Shown piece by piece: positions 8,933 through 16,920 of a stretch of 64,000 nt of DNA. The notes below the pieces were generated by a model. It had not been told where the DNA came from, did not search any database, and saw only the letters and a program-made list of their open reading frames with translations. Position 1 is the stretch's first letter, and each line of letters starts with the position of its first letter. The stretch comes from an uncultured Prevotella sp. GTDB lineage: Bacteria > Bacteroidota > Bacteroidia > Bacteroidales > Bacteroidaceae. The position numbers and the translations under genes were made by a program. The stretch lies in NCBI GenBank assembly GCA_944319815.1, contig CALUEX010000005.1, positions 1-64,000 on the forward strand, read 5' to 3'.

Positions 8933-9226
8933 ACGCAGGCAACGGTTACGTGCGCAACTATATGCTGACGGTTAAAACCGTCGCGTACTTACAGTAAACT
9001 TGCTTCACTGACTTGTCTTTCCAAAGCCTGTTTACGGCAATACTCCGGCCCGGCAACCAACGTTTTTCCCAAACATTACCTTTTGCCTCGCGAAAGGCCA
9101 TCTTTTGAACCTTGAAAGATAACCTTTAACGAGGCAAAACGTGGCCTTACATAAAACGCCTTGTTTCACCACAGGGGAACAGGGGGCACAATGACACCGC
9201 CCAAGCCAAAGCATCCATGCCTTTAC
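8933..9226. repeat. Gap with a hairpin and an AAAGG/GGCC palindromic module
   Basis: No gene is supported here. A 16-bp palindrome (arms 967-973 and 976-982 of the 8000s, GACGGTT/AACCGTC) could end the TPR transcript. At 9074-9150 is a composite of short words including TTTTGCCTCG (9081-9090) and its exact inverse CGAGGCAAAA (9130-9139), with AAAGGCCATCTTTTG and AAAGATAACCTTT between. The same words recur in gaps near 17040, 26870, 36870, 48944 and 56705. Confidence 0.55.
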
Positions 9227-9940
9227 TCAACAAAGGCTGTGCTTGTCGATGTATTCCTGCACTATGTCCTTATAGCTTTCAGATACAGGGATGAACGTAT
9301 CGCCGATGACTATCCGGCTGCGCTCTATCATGTCAACCTTCGCCATGTTGACGATGAACGAACGGTGCACGCGAAGGAACTGCGGGCGAGGCAGGCTGTC
9401 TTCCACGGTCTTCATGTTCATCAGCGACATCACAGGCTTGCGGTTTTCGGTGAAATAAAACTTCACGTAGTCCTTGACGCCCTCGACATAGAGCACTATG
9501 TCAAAAGGCACCCTCACCAATTTGTACTCGCTCTTGACGTAAACGAACCTGTCATGCGACATCACGTCCTTACGCTCCTTGGCGCCAAACCACTCGACAA
9601 CCTTATCGACAGTCTTTATGAAGCTGTCGTAACTTATAGGCTTGAGCAGGTAGCCGGCGGCATCGACCTTATAGCCGTCAACGGCATAGCGGTCAAACGC
9701 CGTCGTGAAGACCACGCGCGTCTCCTTCGGCAGCAGCGTGGCAAACTCGAGGCCGCTCAGTTCAGGCATCTGTATGTCAAGGAACAAGAGATTAACGGGG
9801 TTGCCGCGAAGCTCTTTCATGGCCGTCACGGCACTGCCGTACACGCCGATAAGCCGTAATTCGGGCGTCTTCTTGGCATACGAGGCAAGAAGTTCCGCTG
9901 CCAGCGGCTCATCATCTATGATTGCACAAGTCAGTATCAT
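9227..9940 (-). CDS. LytTR-type response regulator
   Basis: 237 residues. Receiver domain at 1-120 with acidic pocket IIDDEP, phospho-acceptor D55 in LLFLDIQMP, T/S at VFTTAF and K in YLLKPI. The LytTR DNA-binding domain follows (about 135-235) and includes VKSEYKLVRVPFDIVLYVEG and FLRVHRSFIVNM. It partners the kinase encoded directly upstream, whose 3' end overlaps it by 29 bp. Both are the last genes of the efflux operon, so the system probably controls that operon; a 15-bp inverted repeat upstream of the operon promoter is a candidate target. Confidence 0.93.
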   Translation of the reverse strand: MILTCAIIDDEPLAAELLASYAKKTPELRLIGVYGSAVTAMKELRGNPVNLLFLDIQMPELSGLEFATLLPKETRVVFTTAFDRYAVDGYKVDAAGYLLKPISYDSFIKTVDKVVEWFGAKERKDVMSHDRFVYVKSEYKLVRVPFDIVLYVEGVKDYVKFYFTENRKPVMSLMNMKTVEDSLPRPQFLRVHRSFIVNMAKVDMIERSRIVIGDTFIPVSESYKDIVQEYIDKHSLC

Positions 9941-11018
9941 ATATTATAATTTTAGAGTAATATACATTATTTTGCCTGTCTACGCCGCGCTGCCACTCGT
10001 AACGCCCGGCATAAGCCAAATCCAACCGTCGCGCCACCTGCTCGAGGCCTATGCCGTGGCCGCTCTTGTCCGACGAGCTTTTAGGATGGTTGCTGTTCTT
10101 TATCTCACACTCGATTTTGCCGTCGCCCGCCATTATACTGATGGAGATGAAGCTTGGCTCGGTAGGGCTGACGCCGTGCTTGAAGGCGTTTTCAACAAGC
10201 GATATTAGGATGAACGGCGCCATGTAGACGTCGTGGCCGTCAGGTATGCGCACGTTGAAGTCTATCTTTACGTTCTTGTTGAGCCGCAGCTTCATCAGCT
10301 CAACATAGTTGCGGATGAAGTCGGCCTCGTCTTTTATGCTTACCGATGCCTTCTTGCCGCCGTACAGCATCTGCCTGAGCAACGCACTAAGCGAGAGCAC
10401 GGCCCGCTGCGCCTTGTCGCTGTCGAACGATATTAGGGCATATATGTTGTTGAGGGTGTTGAGCAGGAAGTGCGGGTTAATCTGGTTTTGCAGGTTCCTC
10501 AGTTCAGACTCCACCTTTTGCTTCTCCATCTCCTTGCGCGCAGCCTCGGTGGCCTGCCAGCGCATGGCCATACGCAGCAGCGTGGCAAGGACTACCGACA
10601 GGATGAACGGCATCACGTTGCGCGACGACCGCAGTAAGTACATTAACGGGCTGCCGTCGGGCTCATGGATAGGAGGTGGCCTGAAACCGGCCTCGAACTC
10701 CATTGTATGCAGCACGTTTGACAGCACTTGCATAAACACGGCCAGCACCACCACGACAACGACGTTGACACAGGCATACACCCTGACACGCCTTTGCATC
10801 AGGCAGCGCGGCACGAGCCAAAGGTAGTTCATGTAAAAGATGACACACAGGAAGAGCGGCATACTCAGGTGTATAAGCGTCATGTCGACGGTCTGTTCGA
10901 TGTGCATCGGGACAAACGTCACCGACGGCAAGGTCACCAATATCCAGCACACGGCATGGAACACAATGGTAAAGAACTTGTTTCTCGTCATGACTGCCTT
11001 TGCCTTATGCTTATTCAT
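9912..11018 (-). CDS. LytS/YehU-type sensor histidine kinase
   Basis: 368 residues. About four N-terminal membrane helices (13-35, 48-68, 78-100, 133-150) and no obvious extracytoplasmic sensor domain, a short coiled segment, then the His_kinase domain with acceptor H183 in QNQINPHFLLNTLNN and the HATPase region (FILISLVENAFKHGV, GHGIGLEQVARRL). It overlaps the permease gene by 8 bp upstream and the regulator gene by 29 bp downstream, so all three are translationally linked. Small membrane-only sensors of this type often sense membrane stress or work through a transporter; here the transporter is the adjacent MacB-like pump. Confidence 0.92.
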   Translation of the reverse strand: MNKHKAKAVMTRNKFFTIVFHAVCWILVTLPSVTFVPMHIEQTVDMTLIHLSMPLFLCVIFYMNYLWLVPRCLMQRRVRVYACVNVVVVVVLAVFMQVLSNVLHTMEFEAGFRPPPIHEPDGSPLMYLLRSSRNVMPFILSVVLATLLRMAMRWQATEAARKEMEKQKVESELRNLQNQINPHFLLNTLNNIYALISFDSDKAQRAVLSLSALLRQMLYGGKKASVSIKDEADFIRNYVELMKLRLNKNVKIDFNVRIPDGHDVYMAPFILISLVENAFKHGVSPTEPSFISISIMAGDGKIECEIKNSNHPKSSSDKSGHGIGLEQVARRLDLAYAGRYEWQRGVDRQNNVYYSKIIIYDTDLCNHR

Positions 11019-12249
11019 ACCTTATTGCCTCTATCGGGTCGAGCATCGCCGCCTTCTTCGCCGGATACCAGCCGAAGAACACGCCCGTGGCCGTACATAC
11101 GCAGAAACTCAACAGGACACTCCACGGCTGGATGAAGACGGGCCACTTTGCGAAGATGTTTACGCCGTAGGTAGCCCCTATGCCGATAAGGACACCTATT
11201 ATTCCGCCCGTCACGCTAAGCATGATTGACTCAATCAGGAACTGGCTAAGGATGTCCATCCCCCTTGCCCCGACGCTCATGCGAAGGCCTATTTCGCGCG
11301 TGCGCTCGGTCACGCTGACGTACATTATGTTCATGATGCCTATGCCGCCCACCACCAACGATATGCCGGCGATGCAGGCAAGGAGTATCGTCATGAGGTC
11401 GGTGGTAGAGTTCATCATCGTGGCGAGCTCCTCCTGCGAACGTATGTTAAAGTCATCCTCATCGCCCTCGCTGTCTTCGGTGGCGTCCTTCAGCTTATGC
11501 TGGGTGCGCAGTATGGCGGTGATTTCCTCCGTAGCCTTGTCGGTAAGGCCATCGGTCAGTGCCGAGCAGTTGATGCTCCCCAAGTAGGTTACGGCGAGGA
11601 TGCGCTTCATCACGGCCGAGTAAGGCGCAAAGACGAGGTCGTCCTGGTCCATGCCCATAGAATTGTAGCCCTTGCTTTTCAGCACGCCCACTATGCGGAA
11701 AGGTATGGTGTTGAACCTGATAACCTTGCCGACGGGGTCGCCGCCGTCCGGGAACAGGTTGTCTACGACGGTCTTCCCCACTACGCACACCTTTGCGCTT
11801 GACTTGATGTCCTCGTCAGTGAACATTTCGCCGTCCTCAACCGAAAGCTGGCGGATGGTGAGGTAGTCGCCGTTGACGCCATAGATGGTTGACGGAGTGT
11901 TGTTGTTGCCGTAAATAAACTGCCCCGAACTGCTGACGACGGGACTTATTGCGCTGATGTACTGGCACTGGTCTTTAAGTGCGTCATAGTCTGTCAGCTT
12001 CAACGTCTCCATCTCGGAAGCGTCACGGCGCACGCCGCCACGCATATCCTGGCCGGGCATTATCATAATCATGTTCGACCCCATTTCCGAGATTTGCTTC
12101 TGTATGCTTTTCTTGCTGCCCTGCCCTATGGCAAGCATCGTGATGACCGATGCCACGCCTATTATGATGCCGAGCATCGTCAGGAACGAGCGCAGCTTGT
12201 TGGCGGCGATGGCGCGCAAGGCTATTTTGAAAAGATTGGCTATGCTCAT
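11011..12249 (-). CDS. MacB-like ABC transporter permease
   Basis: 412 residues. N-terminal cytoplasmic helix and first membrane helix (ALRAIAANKLRSFLTMLGIIIG), a periplasmic MacB_PCD domain of about 200 residues, and three C-terminal membrane helices of the FtsX fold (VVGGIGIMNIMYVSVTERTREIGLR is split around residue 305). MacB-type machines do not carry substrate through the membrane but drive a TolC-linked periplasmic exit. In this operon the ATPase is a separate protein (12299-13066), unlike E. coli MacB where it is fused. Substrate is unknown: macrolides, peptides or lipids are all seen in the family. Confidence 0.93.
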   Translation of the reverse strand: MSIANLFKIALRAIAANKLRSFLTMLGIIIGVASVITMLAIGQGSKKSIQKQISEMGSNMIMIMPGQDMRGGVRRDASEMETLKLTDYDALKDQCQYISAISPVVSSSGQFIYGNNNTPSTIYGVNGDYLTIRQLSVEDGEMFTDEDIKSSAKVCVVGKTVVDNLFPDGGDPVGKVIRFNTIPFRIVGVLKSKGYNSMGMDQDDLVFAPYSAVMKRILAVTYLGSINCSALTDGLTDKATEEITAILRTQHKLKDATEDSEGDEDDFNIRSQEELATMMNSTTDLMTILLACIAGISLVVGGIGIMNIMYVSVTERTREIGLRMSVGARGMDILSQFLIESIMLSVTGGIIGVLIGIGATYGVNIFAKWPVFIQPWSVLLSFCVCTATGVFFGWYPAKKAAMLDPIEAIRYE

Positions 12250-12298
12250 GCTTTGCTTTAAGGTTTAAAGTTTTTGACGGGATACCGCACACAAAGGC

Positions 12299-13066
12299 TC
12301 AATCGTCCCTCGCGGGCGGCAGTTCGGCAAGCGACTTGGCCGCCGAGAGGATGTTGTCGTTCAGCGTGTCGCTGCGGATTTTGCCGTCACGCAGCACGAT
12401 GTTACGGCTCGAATAAGCGGCAATGTCCGGGTTATGTGTCACGAATATGATGGTGCGTCCTTCCGCATGGAGCTTCTGGAACAGCACAAGGATTTCGAAA
12501 GACGTGCGCGTGTCAAGGTTGCCTGTGGCCTCGTCGGCAAGCAGCACTGCCGGGTTGTTGACCAAGGCACGCGCTATGGCAACGCGCTGCATCTGCCCTC
12601 CCGACATCTGGTTTGACTTATGGTAAAGCCTGTCGCCAAGCCCTACGGCCTCAAGGGCGCGTATAGCACGTTCGCGGCGTTCCTTCGCGCTGACCGAAGG
12701 GTTGTACATCAACGGCAACTCGACATTATCCACGCTCGTCGTCTTTGGCAAAAGGTTGTAGTTCTGGAACACAAACCCGATTTTGCGGTTGCGCAACACG
12801 GCCCTGTCCGGCTTCTTCATCTTGCGCACGGAGATGCCGTCAAGGTAGTATTCACCGCGTGTCGGGGTATCCAAGCATCCTAACTGGTTAAGCAACGTTG
12901 ACTTACCCGAACCCGACTTGCCCATGATTGTGACGAACTCACCTTCGTAAATCTTGAACGAAACGCCACGCAAGGCATGGACGGTCTCGTCCCCGACACG
13001 AAACTCACGGTGCACATCCTGCAACTCTATGACAGCCTTCCTGCCGTCTCTAACATCCTCCGCCAT
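12299..13066 (-). CDS. MacB/LolD-type ABC transporter ATP-binding protein
   Basis: 255 residues from the ATG at 13066-13064. I prefer this start to one at 13177 because the longer form would overlap the adaptor gene by 107 bp and add 37 basic residues without family resemblance, while the chosen start lies 4 bp after the adaptor stop. Walker A GKSGSGKS is at 49-56, signature MSGGQMQRVAIARAL near 155, Walker B VLLADEAT next and the switch His in FVTHN. It energises the permease encoded 49 bp downstream. Confidence 0.94.
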   Translation of the reverse strand: MAEDVRDGRKAVIELQDVHREFRVGDETVHALRGVSFKIYEGEFVTIMGKSGSGKSTLLNQLGCLDTPTRGEYYLDGISVRKMKKPDRAVLRNRKIGFVFQNYNLLPKTTSVDNVELPLMYNPSVSAKERRERAIRALEAVGLGDRLYHKSNQMSGGQMQRVAIARALVNNPAVLLADEATGNLDTRTSFEILVLFQKLHAEGRTIIFVTHNPDIAAYSSRNIVLRDGKIRSDTLNDNILSAAKSLAELPPARDD

Positions 13067-13070
13067 ATCA

Positions 13071-14261
13071 TCACTTTTTGTCCTTCTTGTTCTGTCCAGG
13101 CCCTTTGGGAGCAAAAGGACTTGATTCTTGTTCGCCTCCGTCAGCTTCAGCAGGCACTTCGGGACCTTTCTGGGCAACCTTTATCTCCGTAACGACACGC
13201 GTGCCTTTCGCCAACCCGCCGAGAAGCTCGGTGTTAACACCGTCACTTATGCCTATTGTCACCGGGTGGGCCGTGAACACATTGTTGGCAAACGTCCACA
13301 CCTTGTTCTTGCCCTTGCAGTCTTTCACCTGTGCGTCGCCTATAAGTTCCTTTGTAGGCGTAAAGCGCAACGCCTTGTTCGGCACGCTAAGGACATCTTG
13401 CTTGTCAAGAGTATAGATTGTCACGTTAGCCGTAAGTCCCGGCTTCAACTTCAAGTCTTTGTTCGGCGCACTGATTACGACCTCGTATGTCACCACATTA
13501 TCCTCGGTATTGCCTTCCTGGCGCACTTGCGTGACCGTACCGCTGAACGTGTCATCAGGATATGCATCAACGGTAAACGTAACACGCTCACCTTCCCTCA
13601 CTTCACCAATGTCGGCCTCGTCAACATCGGCTATTACGCGCATATCGGTCAAGTCTTGGGCTATGGTGAACAGCGTAGGCGTCTCAAAGCTCGCCGCAAC
13701 GGTCTGCCCTTCCTCAACTTCACGTGAAAGCACCACGCCGTCAACAGGCGATGTTATGGTGGCATAGCCGAGGTTTGTCTGCGCCTGTTGCAGACTTTCA
13801 CGCCTTTGCTTTACCTCATCCTGTGCCTGGCGGTAAGCAAGCAGTGCCGTCTCATACTCGTCGGCACTTACAAGTCCCTTCTTGTAGAGCGTGCTGTAAC
13901 GGTTGTAGTTTGCCTTTTGGTAAGTCAACTGGCTTTGGGCATTGTTGAGGCTTGCCTTTGCCGTGTTGACCTCACTTACCAAGTTGGTCTTGTCAAGTTC
14001 GGCGATTACCTGGCCTTTCTTCACCACACTGTTGTAGTCAACGTAAATGTTGGCCACTATACCCGACACCTGCGTACCTACATCCACAGACGTCACTGGC
14101 TCTATCGTACCCGTGGCCGTGACACTGTTGGATATATCTCCATTGCCTATCACGGCCGTCTCGAATGACACTTCACGCTTGTCATTGCCGCAAAACGCGA
14201 GGCAACAACACAGCACCACAACTGCGGCAACGGCCAACCCTATAAAGATTTTCTTCTTCAT
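13071..14261 (-). CDS. MacA/HlyD-family periplasmic adaptor
   Basis: 396 residues. One N-terminal membrane anchor (IGLAVAAVVVLCCCLAFC), then the adaptor layout: half-lipoyl GTQVSGIVANIYVDYNSVV, alpha-hairpin of about 80 residues (LVSEVNTAKASLNNAQ to SLQQAQTNLG), second half-lipoyl ITSPVDGVVLSREV, beta-barrel and membrane-proximal domain. The last 30 residues are charged and low in complexity (Glu, Gly, Lys, Pro). It should join the MacB-like permease to a TolC channel in the periplasm. It is followed 4 bp later by the ATPase gene. Confidence 0.93.
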   Translation of the reverse strand: MKKKIFIGLAVAAVVVLCCCLAFCGNDKREVSFETAVIGNGDISNSVTATGTIEPVTSVDVGTQVSGIVANIYVDYNSVVKKGQVIAELDKTNLVSEVNTAKASLNNAQSQLTYQKANYNRYSTLYKKGLVSADEYETALLAYRQAQDEVKQRRESLQQAQTNLGYATITSPVDGVVLSREVEEGQTVAASFETPTLFTIAQDLTDMRVIADVDEADIGEVREGERVTFTVDAYPDDTFSGTVTQVRQEGNTEDNVVTYEVVISAPNKDLKLKPGLTANVTIYTLDKQDVLSVPNKALRFTPTKELIGDAQVKDCKGKNKVWTFANNVFTAHPVTIGISDGVNTELLGGLAKGTRVVTEIKVAQKGPEVPAEADGGEQESSPFAPKGPGQNKKDKK

Positions 14262-14271
14262 ACCTGTCTTT

Positions 14272-15594
14272 TTATATCATGTCTAATGTTTCCCCTTTAT
14301 AAAAATCAAGCAACTTCAGGTAGAGTATAGCCGTGTACTTGCTCTCCAAGCGGCTCTGCTGGGCATTGAGCAACGTCGTCTTGGCCGTTGTCAACTCCAC
14401 TATATTCTTCAAGCCGAGACTGAATTGCTCGCTCAACAGTTCGTAACTGTCCTGCGCGCTGCTTACGCTCACGCCGGCAGCCTTGAACCGTTCTTGGTTT
14501 GTCGTGGCGTTAATCCAATATCCCTGGATTGTAAGCGCGAGCTGGGCCTTGGCATCGTCAACCTCCGCCTTCGACTGTTGCAGGGCGATTTCGGCCTTGT
14601 TGACCGACGTCTTCGTGGCTCGGTTGTCAAAGATGGGGATGCTCAAGGTCACGCCAAGCGAACCGTTAAAGTTGCCCTTCATCTGGCTGCCCCATGCCGT
14701 ACCTGTCCCGCTCATTGTGTTAGTGCCTATGCCGCCGCTCAAGCTGACGGTGGGCATACGCCCGGCCTTTGCGATGTCGATGCTTACGTTGCCGCTCTCG
14801 ACGCCGAGCAAGGCGTTCCTTATCTCCGGGCGCACGGCCAAGGCGCTGTCAAGCACTTCACTCACCGAGGGCACGGCGGCAAGGGCCTGCCCGTCGGTTG
14901 ACGATGGCACGGCCAAGTCGAACACTACGTCATGGTCAAGCCTGAGCAGGTATTTCATTTGCTGCTTATAGTCCTCAAGCTGGCCTTGCATATTTACGAG
15001 ATTGTATTCGTCGGTTGCCACCTGGGCTTCAAGCTGCGACAAGTCGGCACGCGAAAGCGAGCCTACCTTATACATCTCCTCGCCGCGCGCGGCGTTCTGG
15101 CGGCTGATGTCGAGGATTTGACGGTCAACCTCCACCGCCTCGGCCACATACAAGATTTGTACGTATAGCTGCAAAATCTGTTCCTGTATGCTGTTGATGC
15201 TTTCCTCAAGCTGCAACTGCTCCTGTTGGCCCACTATTTTCTGTAGCTTCAGAGTGTTGCGGTTAGCATTTCCGTCCCATACTGTCCAGCTTGCGTTTAG
15301 CCCATAGTCACCAGAATAGGTGCCCTTGTCCTCATACGTACCGCCGTCGTCGGCAAAAGGCCGATAGCCTCCTTGGTGTGTCGTCGAGAACGACAGCGAA
15401 GGGAACAGCTTGGCGCGGGCCTCCTTAACGTCTTCCTCTGCCGAGAGCACCTACAGGCGAGCCGTCTTCACACTGATGTTGTGCTCCAAGGCGTAATCAA
15501 TGCAATCCTTCAAGGTCCATTGCCGCCCCGTGCCGGCCAACGCCCCGCACGACAGCAGCAGTCCGGCAACGCCCATTATAACCTGTTTTCTCAT
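14272..15594 (-). pseudogene. TolC-family outer membrane channel gene interrupted by an in-frame TAG
   Basis: Translation from the ATG at 15594-15592 gives a signal peptide (MRKQVIMGVAGLLLSCGALA) and the usual TolC opening WTLKDCIDYALEHNISVKTARL, then TAG at codon 48 (15453-15451), then continues in the same frame as VLSAEEDVKEARAKLFPSLS for 392 residues to the stop at 14272. The frame is otherwise intact, so the only lesion is one codon; TolC relatives have a residue such as Gln here, and CAG to TAG is a single transition. A downstream GTG directly after the TAG could restart translation, but the product would lack a signal peptide. The gene leads the efflux operon, so the pump may have lost its own exit duct or borrow another. 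A sequencing error or a readthrough codon cannot be excluded. Confidence 0.85.
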
Positions 15595-15618
15595 ATTACT
15601 GCAATTCTTTTTCTGAAA

Positions 15619-15626
15619 CAAAGTTA
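15619..15626 (-). promoter_or_regulatory. -7 box of the efflux operon promoter
   Basis: On the minus strand TAACTTTG fits TAnnTTTG. Transcription should start near 15612, about 18 nt before the tolC-like ATG at 15594. There is no clear TTTG at the -33 place, which would suit a promoter that needs an activator. Confidence 0.6.
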
Positions 15627-15652
15627 CACAGAAAATGGCAGCCGATAAAACG

Positions 15653-15695
15653 AAATGGATATATGTCGCCGATTAGTAGAGACACATATCCATTT
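15653..15695. promoter_or_regulatory. Inverted repeat, candidate regulator site for the efflux operon
   Basis: Arms AAATGGATATATGTC (15653-15667) and GACACATATCCATTT (15681-15695) are complementary at 14 of 15 positions, with a 13-bp spacer. The site centres about 50 bp upstream of the -7 box of the operon that encodes the LytTR regulator, a suitable distance for an activator dimer. Direct binding is inferred. Confidence 0.5.
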
Positions 15696-15738
15696 TGTCG
15701 ATACTAAGAAAACGGATTAACAATCTTTTAAGATTTTA

Positions 15739-16015
15739 CGGTTATGGGGTTATGGGGTTGTACGGTTGTGAGGTTGTACGGTTGTGAGGTTATGAGGTTA
15801 TGAGGTTGTACGGTTATGAGGTTGTGGGGTTATGCAGTTTTACGGTAATTGGGTTGTGAGGTTGTATCCGAGACGTTACACAACCCAGGGTCGCATAATA
15901 TAATAACCGCACACCTTAAACCATATAATAAACCCTATAACCGCACAACCTTAAAACCCTATAACCTCACAACCGCATAACCGCATAACCGTACAACCTC
16001 ATAACCCCATAACCT
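15739..16015. repeat. Two opposed arrays of 8-bp units (large hairpin-forming element)
   Basis: From 15739 to 15866 there are 16 back-to-back units of exactly 8 bp with consensus [CAG]GGTT[AG]T[GA] on the plus strand; 14 of 16 fit, two near the end are degenerate. From 16015 back to 15928 the same unit occurs at least 11 times on the minus strand, again at strict 8-bp spacing. About 60 bp of unrelated or decayed sequence lies between. The minus-strand array starts at the last base of the ribE stop codon. The two halves can pair into a very long imperfect hairpin. No coding frame is kept by an 8-bp unit. The element separates ribE from the efflux operon on the same strand. Confidence 0.9.
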
Positions 16016-16614
16016 CAAAACTGGTTGAGCCGTGCGATGTACTTGCCGAGGATGTCAAACTCGATGTTCACCTTCGAACCTATATGTATGTCGCTGAAGT
16101 TGGTATGCTCGAACGTATAAGGGATTATGGCCACGGTGAAAGTGTCGTCTGTAGGGTTGCACACCGTAAGCGAAACGCCGTTGACGGTTACGCTGCCCTT
16201 GTCGACAGTGAAGTAACCACGGCGCGCCATCTCTCGGTCGAACGGATACTTGAACGTGAAATACGTGCTGCCGTCGGCATCCTGCACGGCCACGCACTCT
16301 GCCGTCATGTCAACATGGCCCTGCACGATATGGCCGTCAAGACGACCGTTCATCATCATCGAGCGCTCCACGTTCACCCTGTCGCCCACCTTCAGCAGCC
16401 CGAGGTTCGAGCGGTCGAGCGTCTCCTTCATCGCCGTCACCGTGTAGCAGCCGTCGCCAAGGCGCACAACCGTAAGGCACACGCCGTTGTGCGACACGCT
16501 CTGGTCTATCTTCAACTCGCCCGCGAACGAGCATTCAAGCGTCAGGTCGATATTGCCCTGGCTTCTCTCTACGGCCTTGACAACAGCCGTTTCCTCAACT
16601 ATTCCGGAAAACAT
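16015..16614 (-). CDS. ribE: Riboflavin synthase alpha subunit
   Basis: 199 residues, standard length. It joins two 6,7-dimethyl-8-ribityllumazine molecules to give riboflavin. Starts MFSGIVEETAVV; the two lumazine-binding repeats span about 1-95 and 96-190, with SVSHNGVCLTV in the first, IVQGHVDMTA at the junction and GSVTVNGVSLTV in the second. It stands alone on the minus strand; no other riboflavin gene is near. A leader of about 255 nt with strong predicted structure precedes it and an 8-bp repeat array begins at its stop codon. Confidence 0.96.
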   Translation of the reverse strand: MFSGIVEETAVVKAVERSQGNIDLTLECSFAGELKIDQSVSHNGVCLTVVRLGDGCYTVTAMKETLDRSNLGLLKVGDRVNVERSMMMNGRLDGHIVQGHVDMTAECVAVQDADGSTYFTFKYPFDREMARRGYFTVDKGSVTVNGVSLTVCNPTDDTFTVAIIPYTFEHTNFSDIHIGSKVNIEFDILGKYIARLNQF

Positions 16615-16646
16615 TGCTATTTTTTAATGGTTTAATGATACAATAT

Positions 16647-16669
16647 AGGGCAGGAACACGTCCTGCCCT
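16647..16669 (-). promoter_or_regulatory. Hairpin just upstream of ribE
   Basis: Perfect 9-bp stem AGGGCAGGA/TCCTGCCCT with a 5-nt loop, ending 33 nt before the ribE ATG. It is not followed by a T run on the minus strand, so it is a poor intrinsic terminator; it may be an attenuator or the 3' border of the structured RNA. Confidence 0.5.
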
Positions 16670-16674
16670 TATAG

Positions 16675-16872
16675 TAAAGACCGTACCGGTGATGTGATGA
16701 AAACTCCGAGCTATATAAGATTTGAGAGCTCTCCGCCTTTGTAATCCACCGGCTTTACAGCTATGCCTCGCGGCATTGTGGCCCGCCATTAGCAAGAGAA
16801 GTCATCTCGGTTTTCGTTTTTTTATTGATGAGTATCCCGATCGAACCAAGTACGGCCTGTTTCTCTCTTGGT
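16675..16872 (-). ncRNA. Candidate structured leader RNA or stand-alone small RNA upstream of ribE
   Basis: The minus-strand transcript from the promoter at 16908-16877 can fold extensively. A closing helix of 8 pairs (16850-16857 with 16679-16686, one G-U) encloses about 160 nt. Inside are a 5-bp stem with a GCGA GNRA tetraloop (16763-16776) and a GAGCU/AGCUC stem (708-712 with 727-731 of the 16000s). A rival 5' hairpin (AACCAAG/CTTGGTT, 16844-16850 with 16867-16873) cannot coexist with the closing helix, so two states are possible. I looked for the FMN riboswitch core (GGGUGAAAUUCCC, ACCGGCGGU, GCCGACAGU) and did not find it; cobalamin and TPP boxes are also absent. A 6S-type RNA is another option. 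Identity is open. Confidence 0.45.
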
Positions 16873-16876
16873 TTTG

Positions 16877-16908
16877 CAAAGATAAGCATTTATTCCAAAC
16901 CGCACAAA
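16877..16908 (-). promoter_or_regulatory. Promoter for the ribE leader RNA
   Basis: Minus strand TTTG (16908-16905), 20 nt, TATCTTTG (16884-16877): an ideal Bacteroidetes promoter. The predicted start near 16871 lies about 255 nt from the ribE ATG, leaving room for the structured RNA. Confidence 0.75.
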
Positions 16909-16920
16909 TATTTAAGCGTG

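Noticed and set aside
13067-13177. Longer N-terminus for the MacB-like ATPase
   Set aside because: It would overlap the adaptor gene by over 100 bp and adds basic residues unlike the family; the start at 13066 fits the 4-bp spacing.
15739-16015. CRISPR array
   Set aside because: Units are 8 bp with no spacers and occur in both orientations; no cas gene is in the window.
16645-16872. FMN riboswitch upstream of ribE
   Set aside because: The expected core sequences could not be found in either strand, although position and structure invite the idea; kept only as an unassigned RNA.
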